DNA of 64,000 nucleotides from Deuterostichococcus epilithicus. Taxonomy: Eukaryota > Chlorophyta > Trebouxiophyceae > Prasiolales > Stichococcaceae. Below the pieces are notes generated by a model. That model saw nothing but the letters and a program-made list of their open reading frames with translations, ran no database searches and was not told the DNA's origin. Location: assembly GCA_033439295.1 (NCBI GenBank), contig JAVTLE010000021.1, forward strand, positions 3,162,009 through 3,226,008, in the 5' to 3' direction. The position numbers and the translations under genes are program-made. Positions 13,301 through 25,800 of this stretch are shown in pieces (within the stretch, counting starts at the first letter, position 1; every line of letters begins with the position of its first letter).

Positions 13301-16300
13301 ACGTACCTGTTTCTGAGCCGTTCTGCGCGCAGGCGGGCGGGCACCACCACCGCCGTCCATGCTCGGCGCTGCGTACTCAATGTCCTCTGACTGGCGCTTC
13401 TGTGGCTTAAAGTACTGTGGCCCCAGTGGCCGCTCCTGTGGGGCAACATAAGTGTATTTGTGGATCAGGGCAAGGCAGATAGCTTTCCCCCTCCCAGTCC
13501 ATGCATAGCATGATGACTTGAGACTCAGTGGGTCGTGCGCTCAGTCCAAGGCTGCGTTGCACGTCAGCCTCAGTTTCCGCTGCAGGATGAATCTCCAATG
13601 GCACAAGGGATGGGGCTGCAGCACCCAGCAGCTAGCTCTTGCAGTCTGAGAACAGCACGACCGACCTCTTTCTTCGGCTTCTTGGCTGGAGTGCCCTGGC
13701 TGTGACCGGAGCTGGTGGTGGATCCCTGGTGGATTCGGGAGCCGCTCCCCACGTCGGCAGGAGTGTGCTCGGCTGCCGGGACCGCAACAATCCCCGGCGG
13801 CCGCCAGAGCACCGAGGGGCGCGTGTTAGATCCTGTTTGAAGGCAAAGCAGCCATAATTTACAAAGTCGCCGTCGACGATCTGGACGTTCATCATTGGCG
13901 ATCATTGGCGATCCGTCAATGGCGACCCTGATGCAGAAGAGGCACACACGCACTTCGCCATGCTTGCACATGCCTTTACATTACCTCACCATTGCTGCTA
14001 GGGTGACTTTCGGAGGGTGCAGCACCACTGCCGCTGTTGCTGCCGCTCTGTAATTTTGTGGCAAACAGACGGCGTCATCTGTTATCCTGTCACAGCGCTG
14101 TTCCGAATCTCAGCAGCAGACTGTCGCATGTGCATGTGCTGCGTCGCCACCGTGCATGACTGCAATGCCGTGCTGGCAGTCACAGCCGTGCTTCGGAATT
14201 CGTTCCTTCTGCAACATCCCCAAATCTCACCTTGCGCAGTTGCAGCAGATGTCGCAGCTCGGCCTCTTGCGCCTCTAGTCGAGCGAGCGCCATGGCCAGG
14301 TCGCTGGAGCCAGGCTCGTAGGGGCCATACCCCTCTGCAGGCCAGTACCGCTGAACACTCTCTTGAAGAACAGGTCCATGAAGGTAAGCTTGCCCAGCGC
14401 AGCCGTGTGTAAAGAGACAGGACACAGCTGGTGATGGCAAGCGACAGCGTTTGGAGCTGCAGCATCATCCATTCGATTGCGCAGTCGCTCTGTAGCTCCG
14501 CCACTTGGCAGTCCCATGCCGCAGCAGCCAGTAAAGTCACTGGCGTTGAGCTTGCAGGTACATGCACCTATGCTGGCATCATATTCCATGTTCCACGGAA
14601 TCGCCTGCGTCTCGACTTCCGCTTGTTCCTGCCAGGAGAGGAACACAGGCTTGTCAAACAAGCGCACTGATACATCAGGCACTTGCCAGGTGCAAGCTCG
14701 AAAAGCAAAAGCCACTTGCACATTCTGATAGAGCAGAACTGATAGCCTTGGTACGAGTAGTGCATGCAAAATTTACCGTTCCACAGCAGATTTGCTGCAA
14801 GGATGCCATGGCGTACATACAGCGACCATCCAGCACCTCGTTCGGCGAGCGGAAGTCGATGTACTGGAGGTCGGAGGCGACGCCCATGCCCGGCAGGTTG
14901 CCGGACACCACGTTGAGCGGGGCACGCGGCGCGTCAAAGGGCGTTGCCGGCTCGCTGCTGCCGGAGGCCAAGCCTTCCTCCGCCGCCGCCTGCTCCGCGA
15001 TCGGCGGCGGCATGGCCGACCGCGCGACGGAGGAGCGGCGCCGTCCCTGCTGAGAGGGCCTGCTGCAGGGAGGGAGGCGGGTGTCACGACTGTGTCGAGG
15101 TGCATGGCAGCTATTTAGTAGATACAGATGTGGTGGGCGGCGGCCCCTCACACCTTGAATCCTTGCAGCAGCTGTGCCTGTGATGGGTTTGACAGCAACC
15201 GCACACGCAGCAAAAAAATCCGAAACCTTCAGCATTTCACTTCAATCCACGGATGACATACCTGCGTGCCATTGGCATCATTGGCCCGTACTGTCCCAGC
15301 GGCCCAGCAAAGGGCGGTGGCAGCGGCAGCGGCAGCGAGACGCTGCCGCTCTGGCTGCCGCCGGCAGCTACAGGCTCAATGTAGGAGACGCGGTGTGGCT
15401 TTCGGGGGCTAGTGCTGCCGCTGCCTACAGACCATCAGGATGACGAGCATCGACAAGCTGGCTCCACAGGTGCCTTCAGTGCATGTCGAGCGGAACACAC
15501 AGCAACAAAGGCTGCCACCTGCATCCCCAAGGCAGGCCGCCTTTTGCATGCGTCAAGAACATGTCGAACGGTAGTTGTGTGATATGGAGATTCATTGCTG
15601 ATGAATCGAGAACAAACACACCAGGTCTGCGTGGTGCAAGGCCTTGTGCGGGGTCGAGCGCTCCAGAGCTTCCAGGTCGCTCTGAACGCGGCACCAGTAC
15701 CACCGGCCTGCATGCCAAATGCGGTAAGCAGGCTCTTACAACAAGTTCCAGCATCTGGCGACTTTCATGCAAGTGTGCGAGTGCCGGGGGCCGGAACACA
15801 AACTATGCGTGCTGACGGTTTGACGCAGCCACCTCAGATACCATCCTGCTGTGCTAATGCAGTCACAGTGAAAGCCAGGGCGTGCAGCACCACTGCAGGC
15901 TCGGCAGAAGAGGAGAATCTGACGCGCACAGGTTTTGCATCATGGCGTAGCGCAGGCGCTTGTGGGCCGCCTGGATAGCCGCTAGCTCCTCGTGAATCAC
16001 GTCCGTGCTCAAGCCACCGCCACGTCCTTGTACCTTGATTCAGGCCCATGCTGGTTTCCGCAACGCAGCTTGGCCTCTTGCCGTTTCAGTTCTCCGCCAT
16101 GATGCGAGCACCGCAATTGCGAATGCTTTGCCGCAGCCCCTGGCGCCGCACACTTCCATGCACACAGCAAGCGACATGCCGGCAGCCTGGTGCGCATTTC
16201 GACGCCATGGTCAGCAGATGTCATGGCTGGGCGCTGCTGATGCAAGTCGCGCTGATGCAAGGTTGTTTTGTACCACGGCCGCCGCGGGATGAGCGCATAC

Positions 16301-17265
16301 GCAGGGCGCCCCCTCACCTGCTGATATGCAGGTTCTGCATCCACTCGACTGCTTTCGCCACTTGCTGAGGCGCCTGATCCCCTAGCGCTGGGGCCGCCTT
16401 CATCGCTGCGGGTGTTCATGGCAGACGGCTGCCGCTTGCGGTCGGATCTGAGCTCTGCAACGCTCCTCCGTGCAGCGTCCAGACGATCCTGCATATCTAA
16501 TGCGAGGTGCACCTGTGATGGAAATAAGACATGCTCACGGACCACTGCAGGACCTCGAGTTTAGGGTTGGTAGTGATCATGTCAGGTTGACTGACGCTCA
16601 GCTTCTGATGCCGCCAGGTTTTTGGCGGCAAAAACGCAACTGCTGTACCCCAAGTAGAGGATCTGGTGTTACTGGCTGGAGTTAGACGAACGATACATCA
16701 TGAACTACAAAAACCCACCTGGTGGTAGGCAGCTTGGGCAGGGGACTCCGGCTGCGCTGATCCCTCGGTCAGTTCTACGCTGCTGCCTGTGCCACCAGCG
16801 CCGTCGCTGTTGCTGCTGCTAGCGACGGCGTTGCTGCCGCCAGCCGCCACCCGAGGCTCTGTCGGTGCAGCAGTGCACAGGCGCGGGTCGGCATGCAACC
16901 ATTCCGCAGATGTGCAACTGACCAGGTCATGCAAAGCCACCATGGCAACGCAATACTGCATTGCACCAGATACCTAAAGAGGACTGCTTTGAGAGGAAGC
17001 AGCTCTGCTGTTCCAGGGTCAAGATCTTGTACTGCTGATGCGTGTGTCGTCATGAGGTCTACTTGAATGGGCTGCAAAGCCTGATCATTGCCGAGCGCCA
17101 TGATGACGCACCCGCATCCCGCTTGGACATGGCAGCAGTCGGCAAAAGTCCAGATGAATCACCTGGCGAAAATTGGGTTATACGACGAGCCTCAGCCCGC
17201 AATGCCAGCTTGCGCTCGATGTCGTCCATGCTGGTGGGCAGGTCACGACCCAGGTTTGCCTTGTC
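4340..17265 (-). CDS. GT2 (cellulose synthase-like) family membrane protein, degenerate catalytic core, 5'-partial
   Basis: A chain of about 30 exons on the minus strand. Those placed by phase are 17163-17265, 16719-16858, 16318-16512, 15262-15424, 15154-15177, 14777-15062, 14568-14628, 14231-14334, 13666-13832, 13307-13435, 12787-12987, 12318-12408, 11938-12050, 11588-11722, 11231-11371, 9391-10511, 8877-8998, 8268-8428, 7660-7834, 7524-7600, 7233-about 7390, 6781-6959, 6351-6525, 5757-5932, 5298-5525, 4677-5028 and 4340-4480. Exons near 15930-16000, 15622-15680, 13850-14230 and 10512-11230 are unresolved. Layout: long low-complexity N-terminal region, two membrane segments, an Ala/Pro/Ser-rich insert, a GT2-like fold, several C-terminal membrane segments, and a last helix GIFWLLVLTGAVAAIG before the stop TAA. 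The fold resembles processive GT2 enzymes, but activity is doubtful. It could be two genes, although phases match throughout most of the chain. Confidence 0.65.
6351..8998 (-). other. GT2-like catalytic core with altered motifs
   Basis: Reading 5' to 3' on the minus strand, blocks fall in the order expected for GT2 synthases. VLLWAPPELHLGALELTLRH...VYVVDSY takes the place of the first nucleotide-binding strand. PVVDLGKAACLNRALR corresponds to the usual GKAxxLNxAL helix. ADLVAVFDGGQHCKPPFFE corresponds to the DxD block (normally FDADH). GFVVSAAALRTARWLPTHTD corresponds to the acceptor/TED block, and FIDEELAPRH...AAAGQFQMLFWR to the QxxRW block. The second Asp of DxD is replaced (DGG), no TED is seen, and QxxRW is absent, replaced by an Ala-rich stretch. 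Membrane helices with FPWRVNRWFG follow, as in the family. Alignment is by eye. Confidence 0.6.
12787..17265 (-). other. long N-terminal cytosolic region of the GT2-like gene
   Basis: Exons here encode Ser/Gly/Ala/Pro-rich segments with short charged helices, e.g. SMDDIERKLALRAEARRIT (17163-17265), MQDRLDAARRSVAELRSDRK (16318-16512) and LARLEAQEAELRHLLQLRK (14231-14334), plus a basic RRRSSVARSAM patch (14777-15062) and a KKPKKEERPLGPQYFKPQ block (13307-13832). They suggest short coiled coils and phosphorylation sites. The join to the membrane part is supported by phase: PSEQ|DDEWTGNAIRRKRQ and RPKK-E-QAAAPAK. No known domain was recognised. A start codon was not found; it may lie at 17266-18163. 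Confidence 0.5.
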
Positions 17266-18163
17266 CTAGAGAACTGGCTCACCGGCACCACCTGCAGCGT
17301 GCACACCACATCACACTGGAGGCAAGGCGCATTCGTTGCTCTCAAAAGAGAAATACAAGATGAAGTAGTCTCGTATCCTTCTGGCCTTCAGGCCTAAGAT
17401 GTCTGGACGTAGGAATAATTTGCTTTTGCACACGCGCATATGAGGCGCGATGGCCGTGTCCAGCAGGCCTGTTTCAGGCTGCATGGCGGTTCAATCGTGG
17501 TCTGATAACGATACGGAATCTTTGCAAGCCTGCTTCAGGCAATCTGCGACGAAGGCCCTTCACCAGTATAGGCAAGATCTCATGGTCATGGCGCAGAGCT
17601 CAGCCTGTCATTGACATCAGCTGCAAGACGGCTGCTTTTTCTATGCAGAGAACATTTCTCACGAGAATATCTCCGAAAACTGACCTTCGCATGCCGGCTG
17701 GATCCGGGCGAACGCTCGCAGCGCTGACGGCCCAACGCAACGCTGACCGACGAGCAGGAGCAAATGCACAGCCTTTGCGGAAGGAACCGATCTCACACGT
17801 CAACACAACTTGTCAACACGCAGATAACTGCCGCAGCTGGTCAGCTGATCGGCCGCATTCGGCCGCAAAAACGCTCGAGTCACTCGCGCTGACCAGATGG
17901 GGTACACAAAATGGGGTCCGAGGAAATGCCCACCAGTCCGCCAGTTCAAATGAATGCTGCTATTAACCCTTCACTTCCATGTCTTCTATCTTGCAAGATC
18001 CCTCAGACAACGGTCCAGTCCATCGAAACCGACAGCACCCTGGATGCTGGAGCGGCATGTACCGCAACACAGTGCCAGCCTGTGCGGGTACTAATGGGTG
18101 CCGGACCAGTCTGGTGCTAGGCGGGTGCAGTGCTCGACGCATCATCAGCGCTGAGGGCAGGTA
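17266..18163. other. gap between GT2-like gene and kinase gene
   Basis: The first exons of the minus-strand GT2-like gene and the 3' UTR of the upstream minus-strand kinase gene must lie here. No exon could be supported. Confidence 0.35.
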
Positions 18164-21100
18164 CTATGCCGCAGCTGTGGCAGCAGCGACGTCCGCGCCG
18201 GCTGCCTCCGACGCGGCGGACGACTCCTGCTGCAGCGGCGCCTGTGCCGCTCTGGGCTGCACCCGGTTGGGCTCGTAGCATTCCAGATGCTTGCGCGAGA
18301 CCGCGGAAGCTGAGTCTCGCACAACGACCGCCGCCAGGTCGCCGTGCAGCCTGCATTCGATGCAGATGGTGGCACGTGAGCGGCTGCAGCAGCACGGTGT
18401 TCCTTTGCTTGCGGATGCAGCGCAAATCTGTGCCCCTAACGGCGTCGTCGCACGGCCTCCAATGCTATTGGCGTGCAGTGCTCGCGCCCAGCGACGCAGC
18501 GGGCGAGTTGCAGTTGCCTTCAAGGTGCTTTTGCGATCCAGAATGCGAGCTGCTGGGATGGAAGCTCCAGGGCGCTGCCAGTGGACGGTGCACCTGGCGA
18601 ACAGCCAGCGCCAGTTGGCGGGGCTGAGCTCCGCGCCTATGGACTGCACGACGGCGCCGCCTGCGAGGCAACCGATCCGCGCGCAATGCTGCAGCGGCAT
18701 CTGCCGCATCAGGCCGAAGAGGAAGCCCGCTGCAAACAAGTCGCCTGCGCCTACATGGTTGACGTCACACTTCAAGAGGGCTGAGCCGGCGAGCGCAGGG
18801 AGGGCTTCGCCAGCTCGGAGGGCAGCCTGATGTGCAGGGTGCTCGACCACAGCATCTCGACTCAGTGCAAGTGGACGTGTGCTTGATTTGATCTCATGGC
18901 AGGAAGAAGGACTGGCCTGAAGCGCATGAGCACTGCGCCATCCTGTCGCCGACTCCACGACCGACTGCACAGCCACCACCAAGGAGTGCACTTGCAAAGC
19001 CGGCTTCCACCTGTGGCGTCCACGACTGTGACGCCTGGTGCCGCCGGCTCGGACACTAGGCAGTCCTCGCAGGCCGCCCGCAGTATGCAGCCGCGCTCGC
19101 CGAGCGTGACAACGGCAATGTCGGCGCGCGCCGCCAGGAACTCGAGCGCCTGCTCCGGCGACCGGCCCGGCTCTGGCCCGCCGATGAACTCCACTGCCTC
19201 GTCCTGTAGTTAGGAGGGATGTTAAGCCAAGCAAGCATGAGGTCGTCCTGTCGTCAGGAGGGACGAGTAGTCAAGCAAGCATGCGGTGGTTGCGCGGGGC
19301 GTAGCAGCGAGGCCTGGCTGGTGATGAGGTCTCAGGCCGCTTGGTGCGCGGCAGTCGGCACTTGGAGTCAGGCGCCGATAGCATGGGGCGCTGCCTACCG
19401 CTGCATAGTGTTGAGGCGAAGGGTGGGTACCTCATTGCAAATGAGGAAGTCCGGGCGGTTTGCCTCCAGCAGCTCCAGCAGCGGCCGCCGAAAGGCGCGC
19501 ACGACCTCGAAGGACGCGAGGTCAAGTGCCGTCTTCACGCCCGCCTGGGACACGATGCGTTGCCATTGATTTGACACTGTGTTGCCATATGTGTTGTCAT
19601 CATGTCACCGTTGTGCATGTTCAGTTTAAGGTGGCCTGCATTGCTTGTGTCTGCAGGAGGCTTGTGCCGGTGCAGCAGGGAGGCAGTGCAACTTCTGCTA
19701 CGATCAACGAGGTTGGCGCTCTGGCGGCAGCAGCGCACAGGGCCTGTGCCACCACCTGCCTCGAGCCAGTCAGGCAACAGAAAGAGAGACCGTTCGTGAC
19801 AGCAAGACCTATCAACATTGCAGACCATTGTAAGCGACATGCGAGCGACAATCAACCTGTTTGGCCAGGGCAAATGCGCGCGGCAAGAGGCCCTCGCCAT
19901 ACACGCTGTATGCCGAGAAGAAGGCCCACTTGGCGCCCGCAAAGTCGGCTGCCGCCAGCGCGTCCGCCGGCAGCCGCGCGGCGCCCTCCAGGCACGTGCG
20001 CATGGTGCGCTGCCCGCCGCAGCTCAGAATGACGGAGCGGCCTGCACAGGTTCGGCGCAGGCCTATTGCAAACGCCGGTGCGATCCTCGCAGGTGCGTGA
20101 GGCTGTCGCACTGGCGCCGACTCAGGTACCGGGGCCGGGCCCGCTGGTCGCCAGAACCAACCGTCTGACATGAGCAATGTAGTGGAAGTGAGCAGGGGAC
20201 CAACTCATCCTCCAGCCGCTGGGGACTGCCTGCACCTTTGATGTCGTGTGGAAGGCAGGACGCTCAAAACCCTGGAACCCGCCTGTGGCGCCACCGTCGA
20301 CGATGCGGACGCGGTCGGTGCGCACATGCGCCCGCCGCATGCTGCTCGCAAAAAGCTCCCCGTTTTCGTCCGACCCACGGGCGCCCACCAGTCCGCAGCG
20401 CACACTGAAGCCGGATGCCAGGCCTGCAGGGAAGGCGAGTGCTGGGGAAGCGCCTCGCATGAGGGGAGCCCTGGCGGCATTCAGCACGATGTGCAGTCTT
20501 GTGGGGGGTGTCCGCTTTCCCTGCCATTGTCTGCCCTTCATCAGACTAGAGCAGCAAGCGAGCCGTGGAGGACGGCGCGCAATGCGCCGGGCTTCTGTCC
20601 GCACCTCGCGTCGTGTTTGCGGCCGAGCCGCCAGCTTTGGAGTGAAACTCGCCGACGGTGGCGAGGATGGCCTGCGGGCAGCCCAGTCATAGATGTCAAA
20701 TCCAAGTGCGTTCAGCTGCGGCCTGTAAAGACCACCGCGCTGACTGGAGCACCACCACATGGAGACCATAGCCAGCGACAGGCAGGTAGGGCTGCAGGCG
20801 CTGGCTGAAGACACGGGCCCAACCGCATGATGCGGATATGTGTTTCTCACCTGCACCTCTTGCCTGGAAATCCGTGTGCTGCCGCCAATCTCTCTGTGTG
20901 CGGTTGCAGGAGTCATGTCGGCGCAAAGCTGACACGCACACACTGCGACACAATGCGGGCGGCCTGCACATGCTGCGACGCAGCGCCACGAGAAGCGGTC
21001 TGTACTCAATAGGCAACCTGCTGACGGAGTCATCTTGCCGCCCGGCTGGCACATGGCGCAGAGCTCACCCCCTGAGCACTCTCTTCAGGGTGGCCTCGTC

Positions 21101-21205
21101 CACAGAGCACAGATGGTCCATTAAGGCCGTGGGCTGTAACGCCACGAACTCGCAGGGGCCATCGTCCGTGGTGTCTGCCTCCTCGGCGCCGCTGATGCGG
21201 TGCAT
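18164..21205 (-). CDS. pfkB-family carbohydrate/nucleoside kinase
   Basis: Nine exons join in phase: 21069-21205, 20851-20893, 20605-20671, 20283-20423, 19857-20041, 19431-19544, 19011-19203, 18594-18750, 18164-18350 (407 aa). Motifs appear in pfkB order: VALQPTALMDHLCSVDE near the N-terminus, the GGSAANTTRG signature-1 block, GLVGARGSDENGELF, QRTMRTCLEG, VKTALDLASFEVVRAFRRPL, ADIAVVTLGERGC, and VDATGAGDLFAAGFLFG carrying the GAGD anion hole and catalytic Asp, then ELSPANWRWLF. This pattern matches the plant adenosine-kinase-like pfkB proteins such as Arabidopsis At1g19600. Substrate is not predictable. Intron 4 appears to start with GC (CACAG|GCGGGT). The C-terminal 40 residues are Ala/Glu-rich and look disordered. 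Confidence 0.9.
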
Positions 21206-22804
21206 GATCAGCGCGTTTATCGTGCTGCGCTGTGCGTCATTTTCTGCGATCAGTTCAATTGGTTTCAGTCATCGGCGTCCACAACGGACAGCAGTCGCTG
21301 CAAGACAGCGCTGCCGACTTCTGCTCGCCTTTGCCAAGTCACAGTTTGCAATTCAGTTCATAATTTGCCGCGAAACTTGCACGAGGTGCACGGTGGCGTT
21401 TCTGAGAGCATGTGGACTTCTACGGAGTGTTTCGAGCGTGACGATCGCTTTTGCAATCGGCGAATTGCAATCGATCACAGTTGCGAGTTGACGTCAGCCA
21501 TTTTCCCGCTAGCGGGAAGGTCGATCGGACACAGCGCGGCTGCCGTTTTGTTTCCGGGGCAATCAGTGTACTGCCTATTCATGTGCTGTGCAGCATGTGC
21601 AGGTGTCCGTGCGCTTGTACACGGGATCCCCAGATGCTTGCCTATATGTCTGCCAACCTGGTACTGTTGCGGAGCTCGTACCACCGCCGCCAGAATTCAA
21701 GCATCTTGCGCGCATAACTGTATATCTCTGCGTCTAGCTACTGCATATGACCTGCATCTGACCAGTGGCTGAACTTTCGCCCGTCCCTGCAGGTGCAAAC
21801 TAGTTCGACAGTTCGTTCATCGGCGATAACTTTGTTATCCGGTTCTTCTGCACGGCGCTAACAGGCCACTGCACGTCAGCACCGGTTTAAGGCACGCAGA
21901 TACACGGCAGGGTACCATCTACTTTGCACAATGCACAGAATGGCCCGTGGAGACCATGCTAGAGTTTACGCCAGCTGGCACCCCAGGTGCTGAGCGGTAC
22001 AGATTCCCTCAGCACACGTGGAGGCAATGAGGAAGCCAAGATTCGTACGCTACAAGCACAGCCAGCGTCTGCGACCGGACCTGCATGTTCGGCGCGTGTA
22101 GCTGCGGGGTCCAGCTGTGCAATCTGCGGACCGCTTGGACCGGCCCTGGACCTGTTGTTGTCCCGTAAATAACCTGGCCCAACCTGGCCCCTTTTGAACG
22201 GTGACTGAGAGGATTGTCAAGCACCGCAGCCACCTGTCGCAGCAGTAACAGGCAGAGGCGACGTCAAGGGCGCAGGTTGTGGCTGCTGGATGTCTTCTGC
22301 CTGCGGACCTGTGATTGGACAATAATCTGGGGGAGTGCATCAACGACCGCTGCGGCTCGCACGTGGCGCTCATGGCAAGCACTACGCGGCTGAAAGTGGC
22401 GGTCGAGACCTGCACAGGTGAGCATGAGCCTGCAGCTCCACACGAGGCCTGCGCTCGGCGCTATCGTGATTGTCAGTCAGTCACCCTCGACTTGCACCGC
22501 TGCAGACTTCTGCGCCGCCGCTGCTGCTGTCCTCTGCACTGCACGCAGTGCTTTGATGCCAGGGTCACACTTCAATTATCCGTCTCGTACGAACCAGCAG
22601 CACGTCTTGCCCGACTACTTCAGACAGTAGTGTTGACATCGCCCGCTGCTTCGCATGCTCCGACTGCAGCGCGTTTCACAGTCATCCGCTTCGATGCTAT
22701 CAGCATTTGCGCACCGATTTTATGTTCTCCAGGGGCGTCCCTGGCGTGCTGTGCCTCACCCGTGTTGCATCTGCCCGATAGGTGTCTGAACAGCTTCGGG
22801 CGCC
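21206..22804. other. divergent intergenic region with one orphan exon-like stretch
   Basis: The region separates the minus-strand kinase start from the first recognised ATG of the plus-strand giant HRGP. The only exon-like stretch is 22315-22420, which ends in a good donor (CACAG|GTGAGC) and reads ECINDRCGSHVALMAST in one frame; it could be a 5' exon of the HRGP gene. The rest shows nothing recognisable. Confidence 0.35.
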
Positions 22805-25800
22805 ATGCCGCCTGGCAGCGGGTGCCTCGACGGCCCCAGCGGCAGCAGCTCCGGGACCGCCATCACCGGCAGCACCGGCAGCCGCGCCGACTGGCGGTCC
22901 TGCAGCTGCACTGGCGATGCGGCCCGCTGTGGTGCCGCGTACCGCCACTGCGCACCGGCGGACGCCGGTGCCAGCACAGACAGCGCCAGTCGATTCAGGC
23001 GGACATGGCGGCCACAGCGGCTGCAGTGGGCGTGGCCAGCGCTGCTGCTAGTCGCGCTATGCAGCCTGGCAGCAGCACCGCTTTCGGTGATGGCGGCCTG
23101 CAATGGCCTTGCCGTGTCGCAATACAACTGCGCAGGCACCAACTGCAACACTGCGGCCGGGCTGACGGCCAACACAACCCCGCTGCCGGCGCCACTGAAC
23201 TCCTCCACGTGGCCGGATGTCCACATTGGCATCCTCAACCCAGTGGACAACGCCTACGCCTGGGCACCAGTGCCAGCTAAGACTTCGGGTTTCAGCATGG
23301 TCATGACAGGCTACCTTCAGGTCAGTGAAATCCAGCAAAAAGCTCGCACCCGAGCTATCGCAGCTCGCGCAATGGTGTGTGTGTGTGTTAGGGGGGAGTT
23401 CTTGCCGCCAACATTGTGTCGGTGGGCGTATGAGGCCTGCCTCGAGCGCTCTGCAGTGGCAGCGCTGCTTATGGCCTGCCTGATGCGTGCTGGTGCGCCT
23501 GTCTGCAGATTTCGGTAGCCGCAAACTACACCTTCTATTTGTACACCGATGATTCTCTGGAGCTGTGGCTCGACGGCGACAAGCTGGGGGACACTCAACT
23601 CTGTGAGCACCTGCCCAGTAACTGACTGCGAGTACACTTACTGTGTATTAAGCCACCACTCCTTGCCATGGCCGCATGGCTTCTCTGCCTTGTAGCCTGC
23701 AGCCATGCCGACCATGGACGATTGTTACGTATTCGTGCAACCATCTGCATCTCACGCCAATTTTCATGCATTGCAGGCTGCGGACAACGCGGCACATATG
23801 GGAAACGGTGGAAGGTCCTTCCGGCGGGGCAGGTCCCGTTCAAGGTGGTGTTTGGCGCCGGCCGCATCCCAAACGGCTTTGTGATCACATGGTCGGGCGG
23901 CAACGTGAACACCAGCTCGCCCACCGACTGCTCCAGCAAGTTTAACCAGACGTTCACCTGCCAGGGCGCGCCAATCAGCTCGACGCTGTTCAGCCAGTGT
24001 CTGGCGCCGCCCAGCCCGCCGCCGCCGCTGCCGCCCAGGCCGCCGCCTCCCAGCCCGCCGCCTGGGCCGCCGCCTCTGCAGCCTCCGCCAATCCCGCCGC
24101 CGCAGCCNCNGCCTAACCCGCCGCCGCAGCCGCCGCCGAGCCCGCCGCCGCAGCCTCCGCCGCAGCCACCTCCGCCGCAGCCCCCGCCCAGCCCGCCGCC
24201 GCAGCCGCCTCCCAGCCCTCCACATCTGCAGCCTCCGCCAACCCCGCCGCCACAGCCCCCGCCGCAGCCGCCTCCGCCGCACTCCCCGCCCAGCCCGCCG
24301 CCGCAGCCGCCACCCAACCCTCCGCGTCTACAGCCTCCGCCGAGCCCGCCGCCGCAGCCACCGCCCAGCCCGCCACCGCAGCCACTGCCACAGCCGCCAG
24401 TGTTCGACCCTGCCCCGCAGCCGCCGCCTGGCCCGCCTCCATTGCCCCCACCTGCCACCCCACTGAAGCTTCCACCTAGACCGACACCGGTCGTCAAAGG
24501 GTCCATCGGAACGCCGCTGGTGGGTGCGATACAGCCGCCGCCAAAGGCTGCGCCGGGAACGCAAGCGTCAGCCCCAGCAATGCCGCCGTCACAGTTGCCA
24601 CCAGAGCTGGCTTTGCGGCCGATGCGGCCGCCACCACAGACGCCAGGAATGGCTGAGGGCGAACTCTCAGCGCCGCCAGCAACAGCAGCAGGGCAGCCGC
24701 CAGTGGATGCCATGCCGAAGCTGCCGCCACCAACGTTGGCAATGCAGCCGCCGCCACAGGCGTTGGCACAGCCGCCTGAGGGCATTGCCACGATGGCGCC
24801 GTGGCTCCCGCCTCTGGCCGCCGCGAATGCCACGCCGCCGGCGCTACCCTCTGCAGTGTCAGACGCTACTCCTATGCCGCCGCCAGCCGCAAATGCGCCG
24901 CCGCTTGGCGACCTGGCGCCCCCAGTACAGCCACCGGGTGCGCCGCTGGGAGTCATGCACTCGCCGCCTGGCGTGTTGTCAGGGGCGATGCAGCCGCCGC
25001 CCATTGCAGAGGGCGCACAGGCGCCGCCCCCACCTGCAGACGCACCGCCAGCAGACGAGTCAGCCACAGTGCTGCCGCCTGGCGTGCCGCTGACAGTAAC
25101 GTCGCCGCCACCTGACGCAGCGGGTGCACAGTCGCAGCCCCCAGCCGCAGATGCGTTGCCAGCAGGTGAGCCTGCTGCCGCAGCGCCGCCGCCTGGCCTG
25201 CCGCTGACAGTAGCGCAGCCGCCGCGTCCCAGCACACCAGCGGCTGTGGCATCAGCGCCGCCACCAGGCACGCCAGCGGCTGTGGCATCAGCGCCGCCAC
25301 CAGGCTCGCCATCCGTAAGCCTACCGCCTCCCGGCACGCCAGCGGCTGTGGCACCGGCGCCGCCTCCAGGCCCTCCAGCAGCTGTGGCATCAGCGCCGCC
25401 ACCAGGCACGCCATCCGCCAGCTTGCCGCCACCCGGCACGCCAGCGGCTGTGCCATTAGCGCCGCCACCTGGCATGCCATCCGCCAGGCTGCCGCCACCC
25501 GGTACGCCAGCGACTTTGGCATCGGCGCCGCCACCCGGCACGCCATTCGTCAGCCTGCCGCATCCCGGCACGCCAGCGGCTGTGGCATCGGCGCCGCCAC
25601 CAGGCACACCAGCAGCTGTCCTGTCAGCGCCACCACCTGGCACGCCATCCGACAGCCTGCCGCCACCCGGCACGCCAGCGGCTGTGGCATCGGCGCCGCC
25701 ACCAGGCACGCCATCCGCCAGCCTGCCGCCACCCGGCACGCCAGCAGCTGTTCTGTCGGTGCCGCCTCCTGGCTCGCCATCCGACAGCCTGCCACCTCCC

